A DNA stretch of 64,000 bases from Enterobacter sp. ENT03 (GCF_019218745.1 NZ_JAHUXA010000016.1:1-64000); one strand, 5' to 3'. Positions 43,114 through 54,735 are shown, counted from the first letter of the stretch. Notes: generated by a model from the sequence alone, not told the origin. Numbers and translations are program-made.

Positions 43114-44095
43114 AGGGGATCAGTAAGCTTGAGCCCTGGGTGGTACGACTCTCCAGCGCCTCATGCGCCCGTTGCGCATCTGCCAGTGCAAACTTCTGAT
43201 CCTCTGCCACGTCTACTTTGATCACGCCGCTGGCAATCAGCGAAAACAGCTCATTACTGGCTTCTTCCAGCTCTTCGCGGTTAGTGATGTAGCCTTGCAG
43301 GGAAGGGCGGGTGGCAAACAGCGAGCCTTTCTGATTCAGAATGCCCAGATTCACGCCGGTCACCGGCCCGGACGCGTTACCAAAGCTCACCATCAGCCCG
43401 TGACGTTGCAGGCAGTCCAGCGACGACTCCCAGGTATCTTTCCCCACCGAGTCATACACCACGCGCACTTTCTTGCCGCCGGTGATCTCTTTTACCCGCT
43501 CAACAATGCTCTCTTCCCGATAGTTGATCACCTTCCAGGCTCCCGCCTGCAATGCCCGCTGCGCTTTTTGCGCGCTGCCCACGGTGCCAATCAGCTTACC
43601 GCCCAGCGCTTTTGACCACTGACAGGCAATCAGGCCTACGCCGCCCGCGGCGGCATGGAATAAAAAGGGTTCGTCAGGTTTAATTTCGTAGGTTTTACGC
43701 AGCAGGTAGAACACCGTCAGACCTTTCAGAAAGGAGGCTGCGGCCTGTTCGAAGGAGATAGCATTGGGCAGGATCGCGGCTTTGTCGGCAGGCACATTAT
43801 GCACAGAACTGTAAGCCCCAAGTGCAGATTGCGCATACACCACGCGGTCACCGACTTTAATGTGGGTAACGCCTTTACCCACTTTGCTGACCACGCCTGC
43901 GGCTTCCGTACCCAGCCCACTCGGCAGAGAGGGCGGCGGATAAAGCCCGCTGCGAATATAAGTATCGATATAGTTGATACCGATGGCTTTGTTCTCAACC
44001 TGAACTTCGTTTTCCGCCGGATCGATGGGCGTAAATTCCACCGCTTTCAGTACCTCAGGGCCACCATGCTTGTGAAATTCAATTCTTGTTGCCAT
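43112..44095 (-). CDS. qor: NADPH-dependent quinone oxidoreductase
   Basis: A cytoplasmic medium-chain reductase without zinc, reducing quinones with NADPH (zeta-crystallin type). The 327 residues equal E. coli Qor. It has an N-terminal catalytic domain (GINYIDTYIRSGLYPPPSLPSG-type stretch) and a nucleotide-binding fold with AAAGGVG (about 147-153). The ATG at 44095 is preceded by GAGGAAGC. Stands alone. Confidence 0.97.
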   Translation of the reverse strand: MATRIEFHKHGGPEVLKAVEFTPIDPAENEVQVENKAIGINYIDTYIRSGLYPPPSLPSGLGTEAAGVVSKVGKGVTHIKVGDRVVYAQSALGAYSSVHNVPADKAAILPNAISFEQAAASFLKGLTVFYLLRKTYEIKPDEPFLFHAAAGGVGLIACQWSKALGGKLIGTVGSAQKAQRALQAGAWKVINYREESIVERVKEITGGKKVRVVYDSVGKDTWESSLDCLQRHGLMVSFGNASGPVTGVNLGILNQKGSLFATRPSLQGYITNREELEEASNELFSLIASGVIKVDVAEDQKFALADAQRAHEALESRTTQGSSLLIP

Positions 44096-44178
44096 GCTTC
44101 CTCCTGCCTGAACTGTTGGGATCCTTTAATCCTAACAGCAAGCAGGAGGATGTGTAGAAAAGATCGGTAGACAGCCTG

Positions 44179-44712
44179 TTACTTCGCGCTGCTGAGCAGG
44201 CTGGTTAATGAATGCTCTGCTTTATTTTTACGCTTACTGCTCGCAATCAGCATATATTTACCCGCCGGGCAAATAGCGATAGTGAAATAATTTTCGGCGC
44301 TCTCAAAATAATATTCTTCATAGCTACAGTTTAGCGTGCCTATTTTGTGGTTACGGTTTTTATTCAGCGTTTTAATGTTATTGATACCGGCGAGCTTAAA
44401 GACGTAGCCGGCAATGTCTTTTTGTAACCCTTCAAACTGCACGTCACCGGGATGCGGTATAACCACAGCGATAAGGATCTCTTTATTATGCTCACTATGA
44501 AACGTGTGCGATTCCATGACGCCCTGCTGAAGGACAGTTTGATCCTCTGCCGGTTCAAAGTCTTGCGGCACGGTCATGCGCACATCACCGTTAAACCATG
44601 TCTGTTCAAAAGCGGGCGTCGGCTCCCTGTCTGAAAAAAATGTCATCCAAAATGCAATGGCAACCAGTAATGCAAACAAGCGCAATATATTTCCTAAGGT
44701 AATAAAATTCAT
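44179..44712 (-). CDS. Membrane-anchored protein, unknown
   Basis: A 177-residue protein with one N-terminal hydrophobic segment (about 8-25, LRLFALLVAIAFWMTFF) and a soluble remainder that should face the periplasm. Two cysteines (NCSYEEYYFESAENYF and ICPAGKYML) might form a disulfide. AAGGAC lies 7 bases before the ATG. The gene is AT-rich relative to qor and dnaB and has no counterpart between these genes in E. coli, suggesting acquisition. I do not recognise the family; size and topology would fit a periplasmic immunity protein, but there is no partner beside it. Confidence 0.6.
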   Translation of the reverse strand: MNFITLGNILRLFALLVAIAFWMTFFSDREPTPAFEQTWFNGDVRMTVPQDFEPAEDQTVLQQGVMESHTFHSEHNKEILIAVVIPHPGDVQFEGLQKDIAGYVFKLAGINNIKTLNKNRNHKIGTLNCSYEEYYFESAENYFTIAICPAGKYMLIASSKRKNKAEHSLTSLLSSAK

Positions 44713-44972
44713 CCTTGAGTCCTTCTTTTATAATTAAGTTTATATAATTGAGTCAGAGAGTCGTGAAACCTATTCATATTAAAGGGAATTTCACTTTTAA
44801 AACAGAACGTATCTTTTAATTAAACAGTACGATTTCCCACTAAAACATCTGGTCGCTACTCACGACAGAGGCTGTCCGATTATCTGCCTGTATGCACGTC
44901 AAGATGCTTTAGCGGCGGGGGGTTTGTCGTTATACTTCACATCTCTTTCTCTTTTTGGTAACTCCACGCGCT

Positions 44973-46379
44973 ATGGCAGGAAATAAACCCTTCAACAAAC
45001 AGTCTGAACCTCGCGACTTCAAGGTCGAAGGGATGAAAGTCCCCCCGCACTCGATTGAAGCGGAACAGTCGGTGTTGGGCGGTTTAATGCTGGATAACGA
45101 GCGCTGGGACGATGTGGCCGAGCGGGTGGTGGCGGAAGATTTCTACACCCGCCCGCACCGCCACATCTTCACTGAGATGCACCGCCTGCAGGAGATGAGT
45201 AAACCCATCGACCTGATCACGCTCGCGGAATCGCTGGAACAACAGGGGCAACTCGACAGCGTCGGCGGCTTTGCTTATCTGGCCGAGCTGTCAAAAAATA
45301 CGCCAAGTGCGGCGAACATCAGCGCGTATGCTGACATCGTGCGAGAACGTGCGGTCGTACGTGAAATGATTTCGGTGGCGAATGAGATCGCCACTGCCGG
45401 TTTCGATCCGCAGGGGCGCAGCAGTGAAGATCTGCTTGACCTGGCCGAGTCCCGCGTATTCCAGATCGCCGAAAATCGCGCCAATAAAGACGAAGGTCCC
45501 AAGAGTATCGATCAGATCCTCGAAACCACGGTCGCACGTATTGAACAGCTGTTCCAGCAGCCCCACGATGGCGTGACGGGCGTGGACACCGGTTATCAGG
45601 ACCTGAATAAAAAGACCGCTGGCTTACAGCGTTCGGATTTGATCATCATCGCCGCGCGTCCATCGATGGGTAAAACCACCTTTGCGATGAACCTCTGCGA
45701 AAATGCGGCGATGTTGCAGGATAAACCGGTGTTAATTTTCAGTCTGGAAATGCCCGCCGAACAGATCATGATGCGTATGCTGGCGTCGCTCTCCCGCGTT
45801 GACCAGACCCGCATTCGTACCGGCCAGCTCGATGACGAAGACTGGGCGCGTATCTCCGGCACCATGGGCATTCTGCTTGAAAAGCGCAACATGTATATCG
45901 ACGACTCCTCCGGCCTGACGCCGACGGAAGTCCGCTCCCGTGCGCGCCGTATTTTCCGCGAACACGGCGGGCTGAGCCTGATCATGATCGACTACCTGCA
46001 ATTAATGCGCGTGCCGTCGCTCTCCGAAAACCGTACGCTGGAGATCGCCGAGATCTCCCGCTCGCTAAAAGCGCTGGCAAAAGAGTTGCAGGTGCCGGTG
46101 GTGGCGCTCTCGCAGCTTAACCGCTCGCTGGAGCAGCGCGCCGATAAACGCCCGGTAAACTCCGACCTGCGTGAATCTGGCTCTATCGAGCAGGATGCCG
46201 ACCTGATCATGTTTATCTACCGTGACGAGGTTTATCACGAAAACAGCGATCTGAAAGGCATCGCGGAAATCATCCTCGGTAAACAGCGTAACGGCCCGAT
46301 CGGTACGGTACGTCTGACCTTTAACGGTCAGTGGTCGCGCTTTGATAACTACGCGGGCCCGCAATACGACGACGAATAG
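44973..46379 (+). CDS. dnaB: Replicative DNA helicase
   Basis: A hexameric helicase that unwinds DNA 5'-3' ahead of the replication fork. The 468 residues (E. coli 471) comprise an N-terminal collar domain (about 20-150), linker and RecA-like motor with Walker [10 protein letters not shown] (about 227-235), Walker [11 protein letters not shown] and [11 protein letters not shown]. The N-terminal region is slightly shorter than E. coli around residues 12-22. The ATG at 44973 gives [10 protein letters not shown]. Precedes alr. Confidence 0.98.
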   Translation: MAGNKPFNKQSEPRDFKVEGMKVPPHSIEAEQSVLGGLMLDNERWDDVAERVVAEDFYTRPHRHIFTEMHRLQEMSKPIDLITLAESLEQQGQLDSVGGFAYLAELSKNTPSAANISAYADIVRERAVVREMISVANEIATAGFDPQGRSSEDLLDLAESRVFQIAENRANKDEGPKSIDQILETTVARIEQLFQQPHDGVTGVDTGYQDLNKKTAGLQRSDLIIIAARPSMGKTTFAMNLCENAAMLQDKPVLIFSLEMPAEQIMMRMLASLSRVDQTRIRTGQLDDEDWARISGTMGILLEKRNMYIDDSSGLTPTEVRSRARRIFREHGGLSLIMIDYLQLMRVPSLSENRTLEIAEISRSLKALAKELQVPVVALSQLNRSLEQRADKRPVNSDLRESGSIEQDADLIMFIYRDEVYHENSDLKGIAEIILGKQRNGPIGTVRLTFNGQWSRFDNYAGPQYDDE

Positions 46380-46438
46380 CAAATCTGGCTGGATGCGTAA
46401 CAACCCCAGAATCAGTACTCATTAATGAAGGAATATCA

Positions 46439-47518
46439 ATGCAAGCGGCAACTGTAGTCATTAACCGCCGCGCTCTGCGTCACAACCTGCAACGCCTGCG
46501 CGAACTGGCTCCCGCCAGTCGCCTGGTGGCAGTCGTGAAAGCGAACGCCTACGGACACGGTCTTCTTGAGACCGCGCGAGCGCTCCCCGATGCCGATGCC
46601 TTTGGCGTCGCCCGTCTTGAAGAAGCCCTGCGCCTGCGCGCGGGGGGCATCACCCAACCGATTTTGCTGCTGGAAGGTTTTTTCGCCGCCGACGACCTGC
46701 CGACGATTGCCGCCGAGCAGTTGCATACCGCCGTTCACAACAACGAACAGCTGACGGCGCTGGAAAACGCGCAGCTTAGCGAGCCGGTCACCGTGTGGAT
46801 GAAGCTCGACACCGGCATGCACCGCCTCGGCGTGCGACCAGAAGACGCGAACGCGTTTTATCAGCGCCTCTGCGCCTGCAAAAACGTCCGTCAGCCGGTG
46901 AACATCGTCAGCCATTTTGCCCGCGCCGATGAACCGGAATGCGGTGCCACCGAGCAGCAGCTCGATATTTTCAACACCTTCTGCGAAGGCAAACCCGGTC
47001 AGCGATCCATTGCCGCTTCCGGCGGAATTCTGCTCTGGCCGCAGGCGCATTTTGACTGGGTACGCCCCGGCATCATTCTTTACGGCGTTTCTCCGCTGGA
47101 TCACAAACCCTGGGGGCCGGATTTCGGCTTTCTGCCGGTGATGTCCCTGACGTCAAATCTGATTGCCGTGCGCGAGCATAAAGCAGGCGAGCCGGTAGGC
47201 TATGGCGGCACCTGGGTGAGTGAGCGCGATACGCGCCTGGGCGTGGTGGCGATGGGGTATGGCGATGGCTATCCGCGCGGCGCGCCGTCCGGTACGCCGG
47301 TGCTGGTCAACGGGCGGGAAGTGCCGGTAGTCGGGCGCGTGGCGATGGACATGATTTGCGTCGATCTCGGCCCGGGCGCACAGGACAACGCGGGTGATAG
47401 CGTCATCCTGTGGGGAGACGGCCTGCCCGTCGAACGTATCGCAGAATTCACTAAAGTGAGCGCTTACGAACTTATTACACGGCTGACTTCGCGGGTGGCG
47501 ATGAAGTACATGGACTAA
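46439..47518 (+). CDS. alr: Alanine racemase, biosynthetic
   Basis: A PLP enzyme making D-alanine for peptidoglycan. The 359 residues equal E. coli Alr. The PLP-binding lysine K34 is in [10 protein letters not shown], and the opposing tyrosine is in [30 protein letters not shown] precedes the ATG. pnuC starts 19 bases after its stop, without a terminator between. Confidence 0.97.
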   Translation: MQAATVVINRRALRHNLQRLRELAPASRLVAVVKANAYGHGLLETARALPDADAFGVARLEEALRLRAGGITQPILLLEGFFAADDLPTIAAEQLHTAVHNNEQLTALENAQLSEPVTVWMKLDTGMHRLGVRPEDANAFYQRLCACKNVRQPVNIVSHFARADEPECGATEQQLDIFNTFCEGKPGQRSIAASGGILLWPQAHFDWVRPGIILYGVSPLDHKPWGPDFGFLPVMSLTSNLIAVREHKAGEPVGYGGTWVSERDTRLGVVAMGYGDGYPRGAPSGTPVLVNGREVPVVGRVAMDMICVDLGPGAQDNAGDSVILWGDGLPVERIAEFTKVSAYELITRLTSRVAMKYMD

Positions 47519-47537
47519 TAATTTTTATGGAGAAAAT

Positions 47538-48095
47538 ATGTCGCTTTGTGAAGGACTTGCCTGTTTCACTTATGCACTTTCCGTCTGGCTGGCTGCACGT
47601 AATAACGTACATACGTGGTGGACTGGCATCATCGGTAGTCTGCTTTACGGCTGGGTATTCTGGTCGGTACAACTCTATGCTGACGTAACCCTACAGGTCT
47701 TTTTTGTCGCTACCAGCATCACGGGCTGGTGGCACTGGCAGAAAGGTCTGCGCGGCGATGTCTTACCTATCAGGAAAACGTCTGCCACACATTTACTGAT
47801 GCTACTGGGTGGCGCGGTACTAATCGCTGGCGGATATGGCCTGTTACTGCACACCTTCACCAACGCCTGGTCTCCGTGGCTGGACTCGCTGATCCTCACG
47901 TTTAGCGTACTGGCGCAGTTTATGCTGATGGGGCGTCGCCTTGAAAACTGGTACGTCTGGCTGGTGGTGAATACCATTGCGGTTCCGCTTTATGCCTACC
48001 GCGATCTGACCTTAACAGCGGGCCTGTATCTTATTTTCTGGTGTAATGCCTGGCACGGCCTGTGGAAGTGGCGCAGGGAGTTGGCCAATCAGTGA
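47538..48095 (+). CDS. pnuC: PnuC-type nicotinamide riboside transporter
   Basis: A 185-residue inner-membrane protein with about seven helices and the PnuC aromatic motifs WWTGIIGSLLYGWVFW (27-42) and ITGWWHWQKG (about 61-70), which in the family line the nicotinamide riboside path. GGAG lies 5 bases before the ATG. It overlaps the NadR-like gene by 4 bases, so transport and phosphorylation of the substrate are coupled. In E. coli alr is followed directly by tyrB and pnuC is elsewhere, so this may be a second copy. Confidence 0.85.
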   Translation: MSLCEGLACFTYALSVWLAARNNVHTWWTGIIGSLLYGWVFWSVQLYADVTLQVFFVATSITGWWHWQKGLRGDVLPIRKTSATHLLMLLGGAVLIAGGYGLLLHTFTNAWSPWLDSLILTFSVLAQFMLMGRRLENWYVWLVVNTIAVPLYAYRDLTLTAGLYLIFWCNAWHGLWKWRRELANQ

Positions 48096-49114
48096 AACGC
48101 TTTGCGACGGGACTCATCGTAGGAAAGTTTGCGCCGCTTCACTGCGGGCATGAAACCTTGATCCGTGGGGCCGACGAACAGTGTGAAACCCTGCTGATCC
48201 TCAGCTATTCCGTGCCGGAATTACCGGGATGCGAACCGCAAAAGCGATTACGCTGGCTACAACAGCGATTTCCCGGTTGCCATTCTGTCGTGCTCACGGC
48301 GGAGACGGCCTGTACGCTGGGCTTACCCCCTATGCCGCATAACGATGATGACGCGGATCTGCACCGGCATTTTGTTGCCTCGGTGTGCGAGCAGGTTTTT
48401 CAGTGTCATCCGCAAGCGGTTTTCACTGCGGAAGCTTACGGTGACGGGTTTGCCGCCGTACTTAGCGAACGTTTCCAGCAACCAGTGGCGCATGTGCGCT
48501 CATACCGGCAGTCGGGCGCTGATGCGCCGTCCGGCACCTTGATCCGCGCCGATGTTCATCGTCACCGTGCGCTGCTGGCGCCCCCGGTTTACCGTGACTT
48601 TGTACAGCGTATCTGTCTGCTGGGTGGTGAATCAACGGGAAAAAGTACCCTGACCGTTGCGCTGGCTAAGGCGCTGGGGACGGGTTTTGTCGCCGAATAT
48701 GGCCGCGAGCGCTGGGAGGAAAAACAGGGCAACCTGGAGTACGACGATTTGCTGCACATTGCCCTTGAGCAGGTGCGGCGCGAAGACAGTACCGCCGCGC
48801 ATCGTTATCTGGTGTGCGATACCTCGCCGCTGACGACGCTGTTTTATACTTTGTACCTGTTTGGACGCGCGCCTGAGGCGTTGTTCCGCCTGGCAGAACG
48901 ACCTTACTCGCTGATTGTCCTGTGCGAAGCTGATTTCCCCTTTGTGCAGGATGGCACCCGCCAGGATGAGACATTCCGTCTGCGTCAGCAGGCCTGGTAT
49001 GAAGATGAACTCACCCGCCGGGGCCTGCCGTTTATCCGCGTCCGCGGAACGGTAGACGAACGTATTCAGCAGGTGAAAGAGGCGCTTGCCGCGTCTGCGG
49101 ACCTCACCATTTAA
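48092..49114 (+). CDS. NadR-like NMN adenylyltransferase / NR kinase
   Basis: A 340-residue bifunctional-looking enzyme. The nucleotidyltransferase domain has [11 protein letters not shown] (about 9-19) and an ISSTxxR-like region; the C-terminal P-loop kinase domain starts with GGESTGKST (about 179-187). NadR of E. coli has both domains plus an N-terminal helix-turn-helix; that DNA-binding part is missing here, so this should be a pure enzyme converting nicotinamide riboside through NMN to NAD. The GTG at 48092 overlaps the pnuC stop (GTGA); an ATG at 48062 is possible but lies inside pnuC. It stands 82 bases before tyrB. Confidence 0.8.
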   Translation: MKRFATGLIVGKFAPLHCGHETLIRGADEQCETLLILSYSVPELPGCEPQKRLRWLQQRFPGCHSVVLTAETACTLGLPPMPHNDDDADLHRHFVASVCEQVFQCHPQAVFTAEAYGDGFAAVLSERFQQPVAHVRSYRQSGADAPSGTLIRADVHRHRALLAPPVYRDFVQRICLLGGESTGKSTLTVALAKALGTGFVAEYGRERWEEKQGNLEYDDLLHIALEQVRREDSTAAHRYLVCDTSPLTTLFYTLYLFGRAPEALFRLAERPYSLIVLCEADFPFVQDGTRQDETFRLRQQAWYEDELTRRGLPFIRVRGTVDERIQQVKEALAASADLTI

Positions 49115-49196
49115 CGAGGTGTTCACATCTCTCTCGATCTTCCTGCGCTTCCGGTTTATTGTGGTTATCCGCACCGTAAACCTGGAGAACCACCGC

Positions 49197-50390
49197 GTGT
49201 TTCAGAAAGTTGACGCCTATGCTGGCGACCCCATCCTTTCGCTGATGGAACGTTTCAAAGAAGATCCCCGTAGCGACAAAGTTAACCTCAGCATCGGGCT
49301 GTATTACAACGAAGACGGTGCTATTCCCCAGTTACAGGCGATCACTGAAGCGCGGGCGCGCCTGAATGCCCAGCCGCAGGGTGCCTCGCTTTATCTGCCG
49401 ATGGAAGGCTTAAACGGCTACCGTCATACCATCGCACCGCTGCTGTTTGGTGCCGATCACCCGGTATTAACCGCGCAACGCGTTGCCACTATTCAGACGC
49501 TGGGCGGCTCCGGGGCGTTAAAAATCGGTGCCGACTTCCTCAAGCGCTACTTCCCGAATTCCGGCGTCTGGGTCAGCGATCCCACCTGGGAAAACCACGT
49601 CGCCATTTTTGAAGGCGCGGGTTTTAACGTCGATACCTATCCGTGGTTTGATGCGGATACTAACAGCGTGCGCGCCGACGCATTACTTGAAAAGCTCAAC
49701 ACGCTGCCGGCGCAAAGCATTGTGCTGCTGCATCCGTGCTGCCACAACCCGACCGGCGCAGATCTGACGCATGCCCAGTGGGATGCGGTCGTTGAGGTGC
49801 TGAAAGCGCGTAACCTGATCCCGTTCCTCGACATCGCCTATCAGGGCTTTGGCGCGGGCATGGAAGACGACGCCTACGCTATCCGCGCCATTGCCAGCGC
49901 AGGGCTGCCAGCGCTGGTCAGCAACTCCTTCTCGAAAATTTTCTCACTGTACGGTGAGCGCGTCGGTGGGCTGTCGGTGGTTTGTGAAGATGCCGACGCC
50001 GCGAGTCGTGTGCTGGGCCAGCTGAAAGCCACCGTGCGCCGCAACTACTCCAGCCCGCCGAGCTTTGGCGCGCAGCTGGTGGCGACCGTCCTCGGCGACG
50101 ATGCCCTGAAAGCCAGCTGGCTGGCAGAAGTAGAAGCGATGCGCCTGCGCATCCTGGCAATGCGTCAGGAACTGGTCAACGTCCTGAAAGACGCGGTACC
50201 GGGGCAAAACTTTGATTATCTGCTTAAGCAGCGCGGCATGTTCAGCTATACCGGGCTGAGCAGCGCCCAGGTCGATCGCCTGCGTGATGAGTTCGGCGTA
50301 TACCTGATCGCCAGCGGACGCATGTGCGTGGCCGGGCTGAATGCCGGTAATGTTCAGCGCGTGGCACAGGCTTTTGCCGCTGTAATGTAA
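49197..50390 (+). CDS. tyrB: Aromatic amino acid aminotransferase
   Basis: A PLP aminotransferase finishing tyrosine, phenylalanine and leucine synthesis. The 397 residues equal E. coli TyrB; the PLP lysine is in [17 protein letters not shown] (about K247). The start is GTG, after CTGGAG, giving [14 protein letters not shown]; upstream codons in frame are not conserved. The short gap to the NadR-like gene means its promoter has been displaced or lies within that gap. Confidence 0.96.
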   Translation: MFQKVDAYAGDPILSLMERFKEDPRSDKVNLSIGLYYNEDGAIPQLQAITEARARLNAQPQGASLYLPMEGLNGYRHTIAPLLFGADHPVLTAQRVATIQTLGGSGALKIGADFLKRYFPNSGVWVSDPTWENHVAIFEGAGFNVDTYPWFDADTNSVRADALLEKLNTLPAQSIVLLHPCCHNPTGADLTHAQWDAVVEVLKARNLIPFLDIAYQGFGAGMEDDAYAIRAIASAGLPALVSNSFSKIFSLYGERVGGLSVVCEDADAASRVLGQLKATVRRNYSSPPSFGAQLVATVLGDDALKASWLAEVEAMRLRILAMRQELVNVLKDAVPGQNFDYLLKQRGMFSYTGLSSAQVDRLRDEFGVYLIASGRMCVAGLNAGNVQRVAQAFAAVM

Positions 50391-50408
50391 GTACTCGCTT
50401 ACTGACTC

Positions 50409-50437
50409 TCTCTCCCGGCGCGTAACCGTCGGGAGAG
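50409..50437 (+). terminator. Hairpin after tyrB
   Basis: CTCTCCCG pairs with CGGGAGAG across 12 bases; no T run follows, so termination is uncertain. Confidence 0.35.
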
Positions 50438-50585
50438 CGACGATAATGCGATCCTCCTTCTGTTTCCCGCCTCTTTTTTAAGAATATTCTTCCTTTCACC
50501 GGTACGGAACGTTAAGGTCGGGTAAATTTTTTTGACCGCCCGCGCAGGTTGCAATGATTGCGGGCCGCCAATTGCAGGGAAAACT

Positions 50586-51299
50586 ATGCGCAAAATCACA
50601 CTTATCCTCAGTGCCTTCAGTTTGCTTTTCACCCTTAACGGCGCCGTGAAAGCCCACGCCTCCTCGCCATCGCCGCTCAATCCCGGCACAAATATGGCAC
50701 AGCTGGCAGAACAGGCTCCGGTGCACTGGGTTTCTGTGGCGCAAATTGAAAACAGCCTGCTGGGACGACCGCCGATGGCCGTGGGTTTTGACATTGACGA
50801 TACCGTGCTGTTTTCCAGCCCTGGCTTCTGGCGTGGTAAGAAAACCTGGTCGCCGGACAGCGAAGACTATCTGAAGAATCCGGCATTCTGGGAAAAGATG
50901 AACAACGGCTGGGATGAGTTCAGCATCCCGAAAGAGGTGGCCCGCGCGCTGATCACCATGCACGTGAAGCGCGGCGACAGCATCTTCTTTGTTACCGGAC
51001 GCAGCGAAACCAAAACGGAAACCGTTTCGAAAACCCTGCAGGATGACTTCCTGATCCCTGCCAGCAGCATGAACCCGGTGATTTTTGCCGGCGACAAGGC
51101 CGGGCAAAATACCAAAACGCAGTGGTTGCAGAGTAAGCAGATCAAGGTGTTCTACGGCGATTCCGATAACGATATTCGCGCGGCGCGCGAAGTCGGTGCC
51201 CGTGGCATTCGCGTGCTGCGTGCCTCTAACTCGTCATACAAACCGCTGCCACAGGCGGGCATGTACGGCGAAGAAGTGATCGCCAATTCCGAATATTGA
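50586..51299 (+). CDS. aphA: Class B acid phosphatase
   Basis: A periplasmic non-specific phosphatase of the DDDD superfamily, acting on nucleotides and other organic phosphates. The 237 residues equal E. coli AphA. The signal peptide is 1-24 or so (AVKAHA-S); the catalytic motif FDIDDTVLF contains the nucleophilic aspartate, and YGDSDNDI provides the metal-binding one. AGGGAAAA precedes the ATG at 50586; in-frame codons from 50532 are upstream of the conserved N-terminus. Confidence 0.97.
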   Translation: MRKITLILSAFSLLFTLNGAVKAHASSPSPLNPGTNMAQLAEQAPVHWVSVAQIENSLLGRPPMAVGFDIDDTVLFSSPGFWRGKKTWSPDSEDYLKNPAFWEKMNNGWDEFSIPKEVARALITMHVKRGDSIFFVTGRSETKTETVSKTLQDDFLIPASSMNPVIFAGDKAGQNTKTQWLQSKQIKVFYGDSDNDIRAAREVGARGIRVLRASNSSYKPLPQAGMYGEEVIANSEY

Positions 51300-51305
51300 A
51301 CCCTT

Positions 51306-51334
51306 AACGGCAATGGCAGAATTGCCGTTTTTTT
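51306..51334 (+). terminator. aphA terminator
   Basis: AACGGCAAT pairs with ATTGCCGTT around GGCAGA, followed by a T run. Confidence 0.92.
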
Positions 51335-51444
51335 CATCTCCCGCCGCTGAAACCTGGCTGAAAACGCACTCATGCTGCACACTTAGAAAGATTTATTTTC
51401 GACAAGGAGCAGCACTTGAGGTGCCACCAATCAGAGGAACCAAA

Positions 51445-51798
51445 ATGACCAATGCGGAACTACTGCCCTATTGCATGGGCAAGGCGGGAGCGGAGCAGAG
51501 CGAGCACAGCGACTGGAAAGCCACGCAGATTAAAGTGGCGGATGTGCTGTTTGCGATGGTGCACGAAACGGATCACCGCCCGGCGGTAACGCTGAAAACC
51601 AGCCCGGAGCTGGCGGAATTACTGCGTAATGAACATAGTGATGTGCGCCCCAGCGCGCGTCTGAATAAAGCGCACTGGAGCACGGTATTTCTGGATGGAT
51701 CGCTGCCGGATTCGCAGATTTACTATCTGGTCGATGCCTCGTATCAGCTGGTGGTCAGTGCGCTGCCCGACGCGGTCAGGCAGCAACTTTCCGTCTGA
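51445..51798 (+). CDS. yjbR: MmcQ/YjbR family protein
   Basis: A 117-residue cytoplasmic protein of the MmcQ/YjbR fold, of unknown function, thought to bind DNA on structural grounds. It matches E. coli YjbR (GAEQSEHSDWKATQIKVADVLFAMV, SARLNKAHWSTV in the middle). The ATG at 51445 follows AGAGGAACC; the frame is open from 51313 but that part is not conserved. The stop abuts the convergent uvrA stop. E. coli yjbQ, normally before it, is missing. Confidence 0.94.
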   Translation: MTNAELLPYCMGKAGAEQSEHSDWKATQIKVADVLFAMVHETDHRPAVTLKTSPELAELLRNEHSDVRPSARLNKAHWSTVFLDGSLPDSQIYYLVDASYQLVVSALPDAVRQQLSV

Positions 51799-54624
51799 TT
51801 ACGTCAGCATCGGTTTGAGGAAGCGCGCCGTGTGCGAGGCTTCGCACTCGGCTACGGTTTCCGGCGTGCCAGAGACGAGGATTTCCCCGCCGCCGCTGCC
51901 GCCTTCCGGCCCCAGATCGACGATCCAGTCAGCGGTTTTGATCACGTCCAGATTATGCTCAATCACCACGATGGTATTACCCTGATCGCGTAACTGGTGC
52001 AGCACTTCCAGCAGTTGCTGAATATCCGCAAAATGCAGGCCGGTCGTCGGCTCATCAAGGATATACAGCGTCTGGCCGGTGCCGCGTTTTGACAGCTCAC
52101 GCGCCAGCTTAACGCGCTGGGCCTCACCACCGGACAGCGTGGTGGCAGACTGGCCGAGACGAATGTACGTCAGACCAACATCCATCAACGTTTGCAGCTT
52201 ACGCGCCAGTGACGGTACGGCATCAAAGAACTCACGGGCTTCTTCGATAGTCATATCCAGCACTTCGTGGATGGTTTTGCCTTTGTACTTAATCTCCAGC
52301 GTTTCACGGTTATAGCGTTTGCCTTTGCACTGGTCGCACGGCACATAAATGTCCGGCAAAAAGTGCATTTCGACTTTGATCACGCCATCGCCCTGACAGG
52401 CTTCGCAGCGTCCGCCGCGCACGTTAAAGCTGAAACGCCCCGGCGTATAACCGCGTGAACGGGACTCCGGCACACCGGCAAAAAGCTCGCGCACGGGCGT
52501 AAACACGCCGGTGTAGGTCGCCGGGTTAGAGCGCGGCGTACGACCAATCGGGCTCTGGTCAATGTCGATAACTTTATCGAAGTGCTCCAGACCCTGAACC
52601 TCGCGGTAAGGCGCGGGCTCGGCGATGGTTGCGCCGTTCAGCTGGCGCTGGGCGATCGGGAACAGGGTATCGTTGATCAGTGTCGATTTACCTGAACCGG
52701 ACACGCCGGTAATACAGGTAAACAGCCCCACCGGCAGCGTCAGGGTGACATCCTTCAGGTTATTGCCGCGCGCACCGGTCAGCTTAAGCACTTTTTCCGG
52801 ATCCGCAGGCACACGCGCTTTCGGGATCTCAATCTTACGTTTACCGCTCATGAACTGGCCGGTGAGTGATTCCGGCACCGCCATAATGTCTTTCAGCGTA
52901 CCTTCTGCCACAACCTGACCGCCATGAACACCCGCGCCAGGACCGATGTCAATAACGTGGTCTGCGGCGCGGATCGCATCTTCATCATGCTCAACCACAA
53001 TCACCGTGTTGCCGAGATTACGCAGATGGATCAGCGTCCCGAGCAGGCGTTCGTTATCGCGCTGATGCAGACCGATGGACGGTTCATCCAGCACGTACAT
53101 GACGCCGACCAGGCCCGCACCGATCTGGCTCGCCAGACGGATACGCTGCGCTTCGCCGCCGGACAGGGTTTCTGCCGAACGGGACAGCGTCAGGTAATTC
53201 AGCCCGACGTTCACGAGGAATTTCAGACGATCGCCAATCTCTTTCAGCACTTTTTCAGCGATTTTTGCACGCTGGCCGGAAAGTTTAAGATTGGTGAAAA
53301 AGTCCATCGCATGGCCGATGCTCATGTCGGAGATGGTCGGCAGCGGCGTGTCTTCCACAAATACATGGCGCGCTTCACGACGCAGACGCGTTCCGTCACA
53401 GGTGGTGCACGAGCGATTGCTGATGAACTTCGCCAGCTCTTCACGTACCGCGCTGGATTCCGTCTCTTTATAACGGCGCTCCATATTGTGCAGCACGCCT
53501 TCGAACGGATGGCGACGTACGGAAGTATCGCCGCGATCGTTCATGTACTTGAATTCGATGTTCTCTTTGCCGGAACCAAACAGCACCACTTTGTGTACGT
53601 TGGCGCTCAGGCTGGCCCACGGGGCTTCCACGTCGAATTTGTAGTGTTCGGCAAGCGATCGCAGCATCTGGAAATAATAGAAGTTACGGCGATCCCAACC
53701 GCGGATCGCGCCGCCCGCCAGCGACAACTCCGGATTCTGGATCACACGATCCGGATCGAAATATTGCTGTACGCCCAGCCCGTCACAGGTTGGACATGCC
53801 CCCGCCGGGTTGTTGAACGAGAACATACGCGGTTCCAGCTCATTCATGCTGTAGCCGCAAATCGGGCAGGCGAAGTTCGCGGAGAACAACAGTTCGCCCG
53901 CCTTGGCGTCGTCCATATCGGCGACAATCGCCGTCCCGCCGGAGAGATCCAGCGCGGTTTCAAAGGATTCCGCCAGGCGCTGCGTCAGGTCTTCACGCAC
54001 TTTAAAGCGGTCGATAACCACTTCGATGGTGTGTTTCTTTTGCAGTTCAAGCGCAGGCGGATCGGAGAGATCGCAGACTTCGCCGTCAATACGCGCGCGG
54101 ATGTAGCCCTGGCTTGCCAGGTTTTCCAGCGTTTTGGTGTGTTCGCCTTTACGATCTTTAACAATCGGCGCCAGCAGCATCAGCCGCTTGCCTTCCGGCT
54201 GCGAGAGCACGTTATCGACCATCTGACTGACGGTTTGCGCGGCCAGCGGAACGTTATGATCCGGGCAGCGCGCTTCGCCCACGCGGGCAAACAGCAGACG
54301 CAGATAGTCGTGAATTTCGGTAATGGTCCCGACCGTGGAACGGGGGTTGTGCGAGGTCGACTTCTGCTCAATAGAGATAGCCGGCGACAGCCCTTCAATA
54401 TGATCGACATCTGGCTTTTCCATGAGCGACAGGAACTGCCGCGCATAGGCGGAAAGCGATTCGACGTAACGACGCTGCCCTTCGGCATACAGGGTGTCGA
54501 ACGCCAGCGAGGATTTGCCTGAACCCGAAAGCCCGGTCACGACAATGAGCTTGTCGCGTGGGATGACGATGTTGATGTTCTTGAGATTATGGGTACGCGC
54601 GCCCCGTACTTCTATCTTATCCAT
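51799..54624 (-). CDS. uvrA: Excinuclease ABC subunit A
   Basis: The damage-recognition ATPase of nucleotide excision repair. The 941 residues (E. coli 940) carry two ABC modules with Walker [10 protein letters not shown] (about 31-39) and GVSGSGKST (about 640-648), two LSGGEAQR signatures, and zinc fingers CPIC...CPTC (about 253-283) and CEAC...CDQC (about 740-766). Divergent from ssb, with a shared LexA box. Confidence 0.98.
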   Translation of the reverse strand: MDKIEVRGARTHNLKNINIVIPRDKLIVVTGLSGSGKSSLAFDTLYAEGQRRYVESLSAYARQFLSLMEKPDVDHIEGLSPAISIEQKSTSHNPRSTVGTITEIHDYLRLLFARVGEARCPDHNVPLAAQTVSQMVDNVLSQPEGKRLMLLAPIVKDRKGEHTKTLENLASQGYIRARIDGEVCDLSDPPALELQKKHTIEVVIDRFKVREDLTQRLAESFETALDLSGGTAIVADMDDAKAGELLFSANFACPICGYSMNELEPRMFSFNNPAGACPTCDGLGVQQYFDPDRVIQNPELSLAGGAIRGWDRRNFYYFQMLRSLAEHYKFDVEAPWASLSANVHKVVLFGSGKENIEFKYMNDRGDTSVRRHPFEGVLHNMERRYKETESSAVREELAKFISNRSCTTCDGTRLRREARHVFVEDTPLPTISDMSIGHAMDFFTNLKLSGQRAKIAEKVLKEIGDRLKFLVNVGLNYLTLSRSAETLSGGEAQRIRLASQIGAGLVGVMYVLDEPSIGLHQRDNERLLGTLIHLRNLGNTVIVVEHDEDAIRAADHVIDIGPGAGVHGGQVVAEGTLKDIMAVPESLTGQFMSGKRKIEIPKARVPADPEKVLKLTGARGNNLKDVTLTLPVGLFTCITGVSGSGKSTLINDTLFPIAQRQLNGATIAEPAPYREVQGLEHFDKVIDIDQSPIGRTPRSNPATYTGVFTPVRELFAGVPESRSRGYTPGRFSFNVRGGRCEACQGDGVIKVEMHFLPDIYVPCDQCKGKRYNRETLEIKYKGKTIHEVLDMTIEEAREFFDAVPSLARKLQTLMDVGLTYIRLGQSATTLSGGEAQRVKLARELSKRGTGQTLYILDEPTTGLHFADIQQLLEVLHQLRDQGNTIVVIEHNLDVIKTADWIVDLGPEGGSGGGEILVSGTPETVAECEASHTARFLKPMLT

Positions 54625-54735
54625 TCACCTTTCCCGGTAGAGATTCGGCTGCCACAGCGTTATGCATCCAATTTTGTAAGCATAGAACACGCCAGGCGGT
54701 CTGAACTGAAACGATTAATTATGACACAATTTAAC

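Noticed and set aside
49086-49196. N-terminal extension of tyrB
   Set aside because: Overlaps the end of the NadR-like gene and lacks conservation; the GTG at 49197 has GGAG upstream and gives the family length.
52924-54522. 532-residue frame antisense to uvrA
   Set aside because: Lies entirely inside uvrA, whose motifs are intact; the composition is that of a reverse-strand shadow.
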